Of a DNA stretch of 28,257 bases, positions 1 to 6,880 are shown one piece after another; position 1 is the stretch's first letter; each line of letters starts with the position of its first letter. The DNA is taken from assembly GCA_026710565.1 (NCBI GenBank), contig JAPOQV010000258.1, positions 1 to 28,257 on the forward strand. Direction: 5' to 3'. This DNA is from Spirochaetaceae bacterium. GTDB lineage: Bacteria > Spirochaetota > Spirochaetia > SZUA-6 > Bin103. The notes under the pieces are model-generated. The model was given only the letters and a program-made list of their open reading frames with translations, searched no databases and was not told the DNA's origin. The position numbers and the translations under genes are program-made.

Positions 1-123
1 CTCTCCCTCGCCAAGCCGTTCGCGTTTCACGACGGCAGGCTCGGTGATCCTCCCGGCACCCAGAGCAGCGGCCCGCTGGGCGGCATGAATCTCGTCCTGG
101 GGCTCGGCGGCGATACGTTCTGA
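1..123 (+). CDS. bamA: C-terminal end of an outer-membrane assembly protein, probably BamA (partial, 5' cut by window)
   Basis: Only the last 40 codons are present, ending at TGA 121-123. The tail alternates hydrophobic and small residues and ends in phenylalanine (GGMNLVLGLGGDTF), which is the usual C-terminal beta-strand signal of Omp85/BamA-type outer-membrane barrels. The next gene, 55 bp downstream, is a Skp/OmpH-type periplasmic chaperone, and bamA-skp is a very common gene pair. BamA inserts beta-barrel proteins into the outer membrane. With so little sequence visible, the assignment rests on the terminal motif and on the neighbour. Another outer-membrane barrel protein is possible. 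Confidence 0.6.
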   Translation, partial: LSLAKPFAFHDGRLGDPPGTQSSGPLGGMNLVLGLGGDTF

Positions 124-178
124 GGAGCGTCCCCGTCGGCGCGCGGGAGGGCGTCGCCACGGTGGCCGGAACGGTCGG

Positions 179-736
179 ATGATCATGCACGTACGGCGGG
201 GACGGCTGCGTGCCCCCGCCGCTGCCTTGCTGGCCGCTGCCGTGCTGGCGCTGCCGGCGCCCGCGACCGCCCAGGAGCTGATCACCCGTATGGGCGTCGT
301 CGATCTCGACCGGGTCGTGCGCGCCTTCTACCTCGAGTCCGAGGCGTTCCGGACCTACCAGGCACGACGTGCGGATGTCATCGCCGAACGCGAGCGGATC
401 GAAGAGGACCTGCACCGCCTGGAACTGCGGCTCGTCGACGCGCGGCAGGGCGGGGACCGCAGCCTGGCGCTGCGCCTCGAACAGCAGGTCTTCGACACGA
501 CCGAGCACCTGTCGCAGTACGTGCGCGTCATGAACGATCAACTGCAGCGCATGTACGGCGAGCTGCAGACATCGGACCTTTTCATCGGCGAGCTGGCGGC
601 GGCGCTCCGATACGTGGCGGAGGCGCTTGGCTACACGGTGATTCTCGACACCGACGACGTGCTGCACTGGGACACCGACGTCGACCTGACCGACGACGTC
701 ATCTCCGAGCTTGCCCGGCGAGCGGCGCGCCGCTAG
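179..736 (+). CDS. skp: Skp/OmpH-family periplasmic chaperone
   Basis: This is a protein of 185 residues. Residues 1-32 form a signal peptide: a basic start (HVRRGRLR), a run of Ala and Leu, and a likely cleavage after the ATA or ATAQ stretch. The mature part opens with MGVVDLDRVVRAF, matching the beta-strand and helix start of OmpH/Skp (typically 'igvvDlqkvl'). A long charged helical region at about 60-135 would form the coiled-coil arms, and the end returns to short strands (LGYTVILDTDDVLHW). Skp trimers hold unfolded outer-membrane proteins in the periplasm and hand them to BamA, consistent with the preceding gene. ATG 179 is used; a second ATG at 185 is equally possible, and neither has a strong ribosome-binding site. 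The 3' end overlaps ruvX by 26 bp. Confidence 0.85.
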   Translation: MIMHVRRGRLRAPAAALLAAAVLALPAPATAQELITRMGVVDLDRVVRAFYLESEAFRTYQARRADVIAERERIEEDLHRLELRLVDARQGGDRSLALRLEQQVFDTTEHLSQYVRVMNDQLQRMYGELQTSDLFIGELAAALRYVAEALGYTVILDTDDVLHWDTDVDLTDDVISELARRAARR

Positions 737-1157
737 CGCCACGGGCCGGCTCCTGGGAGTCGACCTGGGTACGCGGCGCATCGGTCTGGCCATGACGGAT
801 CCCGCCGGGATCATCGCCTCGCCGCTGATGACCCTGCAGTTCACGACCGAGGCGGCGCTGCTCGACGAGCTCCGCAGCACCTGCCGCGAACGCGGCGTTC
901 GGCTGATCGTGATCGGACATCCGGTCCGCACCGACGGCACGCCGACTCCGCTCGGCGTGCGCGCCGAGCGGCTTGCCGCAAGGCTGACCGACGGGGGTGT
1001 CCAGGCCTGCACGTGGGACGAGCAGTTCACCAGCCGCGCCGCGGTCACCGCGATCGGACGCCACCGTCCCAGGCGGCGCCGCGGCGACCGCGGCCGGATC
1101 GACCGCATGGCGGCGGCGCTCATGCTGCAGGACTACCTCGAGCACGGGTACGCTTGA
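711..1157 (+). CDS. ruvX: RuvX/YqgF family Holliday-junction resolvase-like nuclease
   Basis: The 148-residue protein has the RNase H-like fold signatures of RuvX/YqgF. These are GVDLGTRRIGLA near the N-terminus with the first acidic residue D18, LIVIGHPVRTDGT in the middle (usually GlPlnmdGt), WDEQFTS carrying the second acid, and RIDRMAAALMLQDYL with the third acid at the end. Family members act on branched DNA or on 16S rRNA 5'-end maturation, and the second role suits the RNA-processing genes downstream. The most plausible start is TTG 711, inside the end of skp, because the next in-frame ATG lies within the conserved core. The gene ends 4 bp before mutS. An arginine-rich stretch before the third motif (RHRPRRRRGDRGR) is more basic than usual. 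Confidence 0.88.
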   Translation: MPGERRAASATGRLLGVDLGTRRIGLAMTDPAGIIASPLMTLQFTTEAALLDELRSTCRERGVRLIVIGHPVRTDGTPTPLGVRAERLAARLTDGGVQACTWDEQFTSRAAVTAIGRHRPRRRRGDRGRIDRMAAALMLQDYLEHGYA

Positions 1158-1161
1158 GCGG

Positions 1162-3744
1162 ATGGGCGGACCAACCCCCATGATGGGGCAGTACCTGCGC
1201 CTGAAGGCGTCTCAGCCGGGTGCGATCCTCTTCTTTCGGCTCGGGGACTTCTACGAGATGTTCGCCGAGGACGCGGAGCAGGCCGCGCCGATCCTGGACA
1301 TCGCCCTCACCAGACGCAACGGCGTGCCGATGTGCGGCGTACCCCATCACGCCGCGCAGACGTACCTGACGAAGCTGTTGCGGGCCGGCCGCAAGGTGGC
1401 GATCTGCGAGCAGGTCGGGGTGCCCGAGGGCGGATTGACCGAACGGCGCGTCGTCGAGGTGGTCACGCCCGGTACGATCGTGGACGAACGACTGCTCGAC
1501 CATGCCAGCAACAACTACCTCGCGGCGGTGGCCGACGCAGGCACCGCCCTCGGGCTGGCGTGGGCCGACCTGTCGACCGGGGAGCTGCGAGCCACGCGCC
1601 TGCCGGCCGAACGGACGGAGTTGTGGCTGCGCGACCATATGCAGCGGCTGGCGCCGCGCGAGCTGATCGTCCAGGAGAGCCTGCTGGACGCCGGGTCGCC
1701 GGCGGAGCGGGTGTTGGCCGAACGCCCGGACCTGGTGCTCGACCGTTACCCGGACTGGCACTTCGAGCCCGATGCCAATCACGAGATCCTGTGCCGACAG
1801 TTCGGGGTGGTCGACCTGCGCTCGTTCGGGCTGCAGCGCACGGACGCGGAAGTGCGTGCGGCCGGCGCTCTGGTAGGATTCATCCGCCAGCATGCCCTGC
1901 ACGACACCCCGCACCTCCACGACCTGGTCGTGGAGGCGGTCGACGCCAATCTCCGCATCGACGAGCCCACGCAACGCAACCTGGAGCTGACCGCCAACCT
2001 CCTCGACGGCGGTCGCGAGCACACCCTGCTCGCCACGCTGGATCGCACGCGCACGTCGGTCGGCGCGCGGCTGCTGCGCCGGTCGGTCCTCGCACCGCTG
2101 CGAGAGCGGGACTCGATCGAGCGCCGCCTCGACGACGTCGAGGGGCTGTTCCGCAACCAGGCGCTGCTTTCCCGCGTGCGCGCGGAGCTGGACCGTTTTC
2201 GGGATCTCGAGCGGCTGACGGCGCGCAGCTCGCTGGGCCGCTCCGACGCGCGCGAGCTGCTGGCGATCCGCACCTGCCTGCAGTGCGCGCTCACCGTCGC
2301 CGAGGTGCTGGCGGACACCGTCCCCCGGCTGGCCGCGGCGCTCCGCGATCGCGACGGCAACCTCGCTGCGCTGCTCGAAGCGCTGCGGGACGCCCTGTGC
2401 GATGCCTCCGACGGCCCGGCTTTCAGGGCCGGGCACTCCGCGGACCTGGACCGCCTGCAGGCCGCCGCGGCGGCGGCCGAACGGGAACTCTCACGCTACG
2501 CCGACGAGGTGCGGACGGAAACCGGCATCGCGTCCGTGCGCCTGAAGCACAACCGCGTGCTCGGCTATTTCTTTGACATCACCAAGCCGAACCTCGACCG
2601 TGTGCCCGGCCACTTCATCCGCAGGCAGAGCCTTGCCAACTCGGAACGATTCACGACCGAACGGCTCATGGACCTCGACGCCTGCATCGGACGAGCGCTG
2701 GCTGACCGGGAAGAGTTGGAGCGGGCCGGGCTCATCGCCCTGCGGCAACAGGTCGCCAGCCACTCGGCCGCTCTGCTGAGACTGGCCGCCGCGGTCGCGG
2801 AAGTCGATCTGGTGCAGTCACTGGCCACCGCCGCCACTGAGCTCGGTTACACCCGTCCGACCTTCGTCGAAGAGGACATCCTGGAGATCCGCGGCGGCCG
2901 CCACCCGGTGGTGGAGGCCGCGATGCCAAGCGGGGCCTTCATCCCGAACGGGATCGACCTGGGAACGACCGAGCGGGTGGTGCTGCTGACCGGACCCAAC
3001 ATGGCCGGCAAGTCCACCTATCTGCGGCAGACGGCCCTGATCGCGATCATGGGACACGTCGGCTCGTTCGTGCCCGCCGAGCAGGCCCGCCTCGGCGTCG
3101 TCGACGCCGTCTACTGCCGCGTGGGGGCAAGCGACAACATCTCACGCGGAGAGTCGACGTTCCTGGTGGAGATGGCCGAAACGGCGCGCATCCTGCGCCT
3201 GGCGCGCCCGACCAGCGTGGTGATCATGGATGAAATCGGCAGGGGAACAGGCAGCGACGACGGGCTGGCGATCGCCCGAGCGGTCCTGGAGCATCTGTTG
3301 CAGGTCGTGCACGCCAAGGCGCTGTTCGCCACTCACTTCCGGGAACTGACGGCTCTGCAGCATCCCCAGCTCGTGAACCGGTCGATGGCCGTCATGGAGG
3401 GCGACGGCGACGTCGTCTTCCTGAAGACGGTGGTCGACGGGCCTGCCGACCGCTCGCACGGAATCCACGTCGCGCGCATGGCCGGCATACCGGGCAGCGT
3501 CAGCGACCTGGCGGCGCGGTATCTCGAGGACGCGCTCGCCGTGGATCGCGCGCCGCCGGCAGGACCCCGGGCGGCGATCGAGGTACCTCCGCAGCCGCAC
3601 CTGTTCGACCCCCGCCAACCCGACGGCAGCCAGCCGGGGCGCGGCGCCGCCGTCATCGACGAGCTGCTCCGGCTGGACCTGGGAATCCTGCGCCCGATCG
3701 ACGCGCTCAACCTTCTGCACGAATGGCAGCAGCGCGTCCGGTGA
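1162..3744 (+). CDS. mutS: DNA mismatch repair protein MutS
   Basis: This is an 860-residue MutS of standard length. The mismatch-reading motif F30-Y31-E32 sits in FFRLGDFYEMF (the F-x-E wedge). Connector, lever and clamp domains follow, then the ABC-type ATPase with Walker A GPNMAGKST at about 611-619 and Walker B VVIMDEIGRGT with D690 and E691. The C-terminus has the typical helical dimerisation end (DALNLLHEWQ). MutS finds mispairs and recruits MutL. ATG 1162, 4 bp after the ruvX stop, is chosen because conserved sequence starts at MGQYLRLK. The reading frame stays open upstream to 997, but that stretch is out-of-frame ruvX sequence and does not look like MutS. A second ATG at 1180 is a possible alternative. 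The gene overlaps the comF-like gene by 4 or 22 bp. Confidence 0.97.
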   Translation: MGGPTPMMGQYLRLKASQPGAILFFRLGDFYEMFAEDAEQAAPILDIALTRRNGVPMCGVPHHAAQTYLTKLLRAGRKVAICEQVGVPEGGLTERRVVEVVTPGTIVDERLLDHASNNYLAAVADAGTALGLAWADLSTGELRATRLPAERTELWLRDHMQRLAPRELIVQESLLDAGSPAERVLAERPDLVLDRYPDWHFEPDANHEILCRQFGVVDLRSFGLQRTDAEVRAAGALVGFIRQHALHDTPHLHDLVVEAVDANLRIDEPTQRNLELTANLLDGGREHTLLATLDRTRTSVGARLLRRSVLAPLRERDSIERRLDDVEGLFRNQALLSRVRAELDRFRDLERLTARSSLGRSDARELLAIRTCLQCALTVAEVLADTVPRLAAALRDRDGNLAALLEALRDALCDASDGPAFRAGHSADLDRLQAAAAAAERELSRYADEVRTETGIASVRLKHNRVLGYFFDITKPNLDRVPGHFIRRQSLANSERFTTERLMDLDACIGRALADREELERAGLIALRQQVASHSAALLRLAAAVAEVDLVQSLATAATELGYTRPTFVEEDILEIRGGRHPVVEAAMPSGAFIPNGIDLGTTERVVLLTGPNMAGKSTYLRQTALIAIMGHVGSFVPAEQARLGVVDAVYCRVGASDNISRGESTFLVEMAETARILRLARPTSVVIMDEIGRGTGSDDGLAIARAVLEHLLQVVHAKALFATHFRELTALQHPQLVNRSMAVMEGDGDVVFLKTVVDGPADRSHGIHVARMAGIPGSVSDLAARYLEDALAVDRAPPAGPRAAIEVPPQPHLFDPRQPDGSQPGRGAAVIDELLRLDLGILRPIDALNLLHEWQQRVR

Positions 3745-4454
3745 GCCGCGCACATGCGGCGCTCCGGACGCTCGTGGCGCACGCGCTCATGGAACGGTGT
3801 CTGGCCTGCGGCGTCACGCTGGCGTGCGGTGGCGACTGCCGCGGTCCCGTGTGCTCCTCCTGCCGGTCCCGGCTGGAGCTGATCACGGGACGCCGGTGCC
3901 CTACCTGCAGCCGCCAACTCCTGTCTGAGAAGGACCGGTGCACGCGGTGCCGCAACCGGGACTACGCGTTCGCAGGCAACACGTCGCTGCTCGCCTATGC
4001 CGGCGCGGCCCGGCGCCTGCTGTATCACTACAAGTTCAAGGCGCGAACGCGGCTGGCCGACCTGTTCGCCGAAGCGCTGGACGCTGCCGGGCTCGTGGAC
4101 GGGGACAGCTTCGTCATCCCGGTTCCGGCCCGGCCGCGCAGCCTGCTGCAACGCACGTCGACGGGATTCGACCAGACCGGACTGATCGCGCGCAGTCTGC
4201 GCCGCCGCACGGGTTGCACCGTCCACAACGCCCTCCGTCGCAGCCCCGGGCCGCCCCAGAAGCGGCTCGACTACGATGCCCGATCGCGTAACGTCGCCGG
4301 CCGCATCCGTGCCGCCACCTCCAGGCCGCTGCCCGAGCGGGTCACGTTGCTGGACGACGTGTTCACGACGGGAGCGACCGCGCACGAGTGCGCACGGGTG
4401 CTGGCGCGCTGCGGGGTGCGGGAAACCCGCGTGGTGACCGTCGCGCTGGGGTGA
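3723..4454 (+). CDS. ComF-family phosphoribosyltransferase-like protein
   Basis: This is a 243-residue protein with two N-terminal Cys4 zinc-ribbon clusters (C26, C29, C44, C47 and C59, C62, C73, C76) and a type I phosphoribosyltransferase domain. The domain contains IPVPARPRSLLQRTSTGFDQ and the PRPP loop VTLLDDVFTTGATA at about 207-220. This layout is that of ComF/GntX proteins, which in naturally competent bacteria help bring single-stranded DNA into the cytosol; the function in most other bacteria is unknown. ATG 3723 overlaps mutS by 22 bp. In-frame GTG 3741 makes a 4-bp GTGA overlap with the mutS stop and is an equally good start. As I recall, Borrelia also carries a ComF homologue next to mutS. 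Nothing in the window shows that this organism is competent. Confidence 0.88.
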   Translation: MAAARPVSRAHAALRTLVAHALMERCLACGVTLACGGDCRGPVCSSCRSRLELITGRRCPTCSRQLLSEKDRCTRCRNRDYAFAGNTSLLAYAGAARRLLYHYKFKARTRLADLFAEALDAAGLVDGDSFVIPVPARPRSLLQRTSTGFDQTGLIARSLRRRTGCTVHNALRRSPGPPQKRLDYDARSRNVAGRIRAATSRPLPERVTLLDDVFTTGATAHECARVLARCGVRETRVVTVALG

Positions 4455-4479
4455 GTCGGCCGCGCCGGCACCCACGGCC

Positions 4480-4509
4480 TTGACCGGCTCGGCCGATCCG
4501 CTCTACCTT
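4480..4509 (+). promoter_or_regulatory. candidate sigma-70-type promoter of the rimP-nusA-infB operon
   Basis: TTGACC (4480-4485) is followed after 18 bp by TACCTT (4504-4509). The -35 matches the consensus in five positions and the -10 only in three. It lies just after the comF-like gene in the only sizeable gap before the long downstream operon, so the position is sensible. The same TTGAC-N18 layout recurs before recA and before the minus-strand TPR gene. This is a pattern match by eye. Confidence 0.4.
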
Positions 4510-4564
4510 CATGCTGCGCCGGTGAGTCGCGAGCAGCGGCAATCCGGCAGGGTTGTATCGGTGG

Positions 4565-4591
4565 GGAGTCGATGGGTTCGACTCCTTTTTT
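4565..4591 (+). terminator. intrinsic terminator hairpin in the comF-rimP gap (end of first operon or rimP leader attenuator)
   Basis: A perfect 8-bp stem GGAGTCGA (4565-4572) / TCGACTCC (4578-4585) encloses a 5-nt loop and is followed directly by six T residues (4586-4591). Stem plus T tract is a textbook Rho-independent terminator. It ends 72 bp before the preferred rimP start and about 110 bp after comF. A candidate promoter lies upstream of it (4480-4509). It could therefore end the bamA-comF transcript, attenuate the rimP-nusA operon, or both. An upstream copy of part of the 5' arm, GAGTCG at 4524-4529, could compete for the 3' arm. Confidence 0.75.
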
Positions 4592-4597
4592 GTGCCT

Positions 4598-4637
4598 GAG
4601 GCGGTGGCATGGGTCGCGGGACCCATGGCCCGGCCTC
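4598..4637 (+). promoter_or_regulatory. second stem-loop in the rimP leader
   Basis: A perfect 8-bp stem CATGGGTC (4608-4615) / GACCCATG (4620-4627) with a GCGG tetraloop is flanked by a further pairing GAGGC (4598-4602) / GCCTC (4633-4637). It has no T run, so it is not a terminator. It lies between the terminator hairpin and the rimP ribosome-binding site (GGGAGGTG, 4654-4661). A role in leader regulation or RNA stability is inferred from position only. Confidence 0.5.
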
Positions 4638-4663
4638 GGAGTCCGGGTTGTCCGGGAGGTGAA

Positions 4664-5245
4664 GTGACAGGCGACGGTCAGTACGGCGCCGGGAACGGTG
4701 GCGACGCGGCAGCGGCCGCCCCGCCATCCGTTGCGGGATCTGCGACGCGGCAGAACGACGGCGTGCAAGTGAGCGGATTCGCCGAGCAGGTACGCGCGGA
4801 AGTGGAGCCGGCGGTGCATTCGTACGGGTTTCACCTGGTGGAGCTGGATGCCGCACGACTCGCGCGGCGCAGCCTGATCCGGCTGGTGGTGTACCGGGCC
4901 GGCGCGATGACGGTGGGCGACTGCGCAGAGCTGGCACGGGCCGTACGCTATCGGCTGGCACTGGTCCCCGGCGCCGAAGATGCCCGGTTGGAGGTGAGCA
5001 CGCCCGGGACGGACCGGCAGATCAAGGCGCCGCACGAGTACGCGATCTTCCGGGGGCGGACGGCGGCGGTGCTCGTCGATGACGACTGGATGCGGGGCGT
5101 CATCCAATCGGCCGAAGACGGTATAGTAACGCTTCACACCGGCACGGAAGAGCTGAAGGTCGAGATGGGAAGGATCAGGAAGGGACGGTTGAGCGAAGAC
5201 ATGATTGACCGCAAGGACGACGGGGACGGAACCGATGTCCAGTGA
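4664..5245 (+). CDS. rimP: ribosome maturation factor RimP
   Basis: The C-terminal 155 or so residues match RimP. They include FAEQVRAEVEPAVHSYGFHLVELD, the L-I-R-L-V-V-Y strand, a helix in AELARAVRYRLAL, 'LEVSTPGTDRQIK' (the family's 'l.VsSPGldRpl'), and a C-terminal SH3-like barrel ending at IRKGRL. RimP binds free 30S subunits and helps their maturation. GTG 4664 is chosen because GGGAGGTG lies just upstream, giving 193 residues with a Gly/Ala-rich N-terminal extension of about 35. Starts at GTG 4763 or GTG 4769 would give a protein of normal length but without so good a ribosome-binding site. The 3' end overlaps nusA by 11 bp. rimP-nusA-infB is one of the most conserved bacterial operon starts. 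Confidence 0.88.
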   Translation: MTGDGQYGAGNGGDAAAAAPPSVAGSATRQNDGVQVSGFAEQVRAEVEPAVHSYGFHLVELDAARLARRSLIRLVVYRAGAMTVGDCAELARAVRYRLALVPGAEDARLEVSTPGTDRQIKAPHEYAIFRGRTAAVLVDDDWMRGVIQSAEDGIVTLHTGTEELKVEMGRIRKGRLSEDMIDRKDDGDGTDVQ

Positions 5246-6863
5246 GATGGCGTTGGCGATTCGCCAGCTTGTGCAGGCCCGCGGCATCTCCGAGGACCTG
5301 ATCGTCAAGACGGTCGAAGACGTGTTGCTCGCCGCCTACAAGCGCCGGTTCGGTACGGCCGACAACGCGGTCATCCGCTTCAACGACGACGCGACCGATG
5401 TGACCATCTACGCACAGAAGCGCATCGTGGCGGTAGTTGACGATCCGGTCACGGAGATCGGACTTGACGACGCCCTGGGGTACGACGAACAGGCGGAGAT
5501 CGGCGACGAGCTGCTGATCGAGATCAATCCGCGCGACTTCGACCGCGTCTCCATCCAGAGCGCCAAGCAGCGCGCTCGACAGACGCTGCGCGAGATCCAG
5601 AAGGACACGCTGTACTCGGAGTATGAAGACAAGGTCGGTGAGATGATCATCGGCTACCACCAGCGCGAGCGGAACGGCGCCATCTTCGTCGATCTGGGCA
5701 AGACGGAAGGCGTCATGCCGCGCAAGTACCAGAGCCCGCGGGAAGTGTACCGGCCGAATGACCGCATCCGCGCTCTCATCTACGAAGTGGAGAAGACCCC
5801 CACCGGCCTGCAGATCGTCCTGTCGCGCACGCACACGCAGTTCGTGCGCAAGATCTTCGAGCTCGAGGTGCCGGAGATCTACGATGGCACGATCGAGATC
5901 TACAAGATGGTCAGGGAGCCCGGCTACCGGACCAAGATGGCCGTGTACTCCACCCGCGATGACGTGGATCCGGTCGGCGCCTGTGTCGGCATGCGGGGCG
6001 CACGTATCCAGGCGGTCGTCCGGGAGCTGGAAGGCGAGAAGATCGATGTTCTCAAGTACGATCCCGATCCGGCCGCGTTCATCAGGAACGCCCTGCAGCC
6101 GGCCGAGGTCGAAGAAGTGATCATCGTGGACGACGCGACCCGGCATGCCCTGGCCGTCGTCCACGATGCTCAATTCTCGCTCGCCATCGGCCGCCAGGGA
6201 CTGAACGTCCGGCTCGCGAACCGCCTGGTGGACTGGAACATCGACGTGAAGACCCGCGCCCAGGTCGCGGACATGGACTTGGGCGGAGAGAAGAAACGGG
6301 AAGCGGCGGCGTTGTTCTCGGAAGACGAGGCGCAGGAGATCGACCGAATCTCCGAGCTTCCCGGAGTTCCGGAACGCATCGCGGCGGCCCTGGCCGAGCA
6401 GGGCGTGGAACGCATCGAGGATCTGGTCGAGATGTCGGATGATCAGCTTGCGGCGACCCGAGGCCTGACGTCCGAGGATATTTCGACGATCCGCAACCTC
6501 CTCGACGAGACGGTGGAGATCGTCGAAGAGGACGAAGAGGACGAGATGGGGGAAGCTCCACCGCCCGCCGTTCAGGCCGACGAGCCGGCAGCCGAGCCGG
6601 CCGCCGAACCCGAACCTGAACCTGCCGACGATGTGGCGGAAGAGGTCGAAGAGATCACCGCCGTGTCGGAACTGGGTCTCAAGCAGCACGTCACCGACGC
6701 GCTGGCGGCGGCCGGAGTGCACCAGGCCGAAGCTCTCATGTCGATGTCGGAAGCTGAACTCGCCGGCGTGACCGGCCTCAGCCCGGATGACGTGAAGGGC
6801 ATACGGCAACTGATCGACGAGAGCGTGGTGATCATCGAGGAACCGTCGGAAGGCGACGAGTAA
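5235..6863 (+). CDS. nusA: transcription termination/antitermination protein NusA
   Basis: The 542-residue protein shows the NusA domain order. An N-terminal RNA polymerase-binding domain (MALAIRQLVQARGISEDLIVKTVEDVLLAAYKR) covers about 1-130. An S1 domain follows (GAIFVDLGKTEGVMP), then two KH domains (DPVGACVGMRGARIQAVVREL; FSLAIGRQGLNVRLANRL). The tail holds two related helix-hairpin-helix repeats, at about 372-425 and 477-530, joined by a very acidic, Pro/Ala-rich linker. NusA binds RNA polymerase and nascent RNA and controls pausing, termination and antitermination. ATG 5235 overlaps the rimP end; ATG 5247, directly after the rimP stop, is an alternative. Sequence upstream in the same frame is rimP shadow. 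Confidence 0.97.
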   Translation: MSSEMALAIRQLVQARGISEDLIVKTVEDVLLAAYKRRFGTADNAVIRFNDDATDVTIYAQKRIVAVVDDPVTEIGLDDALGYDEQAEIGDELLIEINPRDFDRVSIQSAKQRARQTLREIQKDTLYSEYEDKVGEMIIGYHQRERNGAIFVDLGKTEGVMPRKYQSPREVYRPNDRIRALIYEVEKTPTGLQIVLSRTHTQFVRKIFELEVPEIYDGTIEIYKMVREPGYRTKMAVYSTRDDVDPVGACVGMRGARIQAVVRELEGEKIDVLKYDPDPAAFIRNALQPAEVEEVIIVDDATRHALAVVHDAQFSLAIGRQGLNVRLANRLVDWNIDVKTRAQVADMDLGGEKKREAAALFSEDEAQEIDRISELPGVPERIAAALAEQGVERIEDLVEMSDDQLAATRGLTSEDISTIRNLLDETVEIVEEDEEDEMGEAPPPAVQADEPAAEPAAEPEPEPADDVAEEVEEITAVSELGLKQHVTDALAAAGVHQAEALMSMSEAELAGVTGLSPDDVKGIRQLIDESVVIIEEPSEGDE

Positions 6864-6880
6864 GGGCAGACAGCGGAGAC

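Noticed and set aside
997..1161. 55-codon N-terminal extension of MutS
   Set aside because: The sequence is ruvX read in another frame, rich in Arg, Ser and Thr and unlike MutS. ATG 1162 fits the family start.
4573..4600. tRNA T-arm-like GGTTCGACTCC before rimP (E. coli has a tRNA gene at this place)
   Set aside because: The flanking bases do not complete a T stem, and no D, anticodon or acceptor stem can be formed. The motif is the 3' arm of the terminator hairpin.
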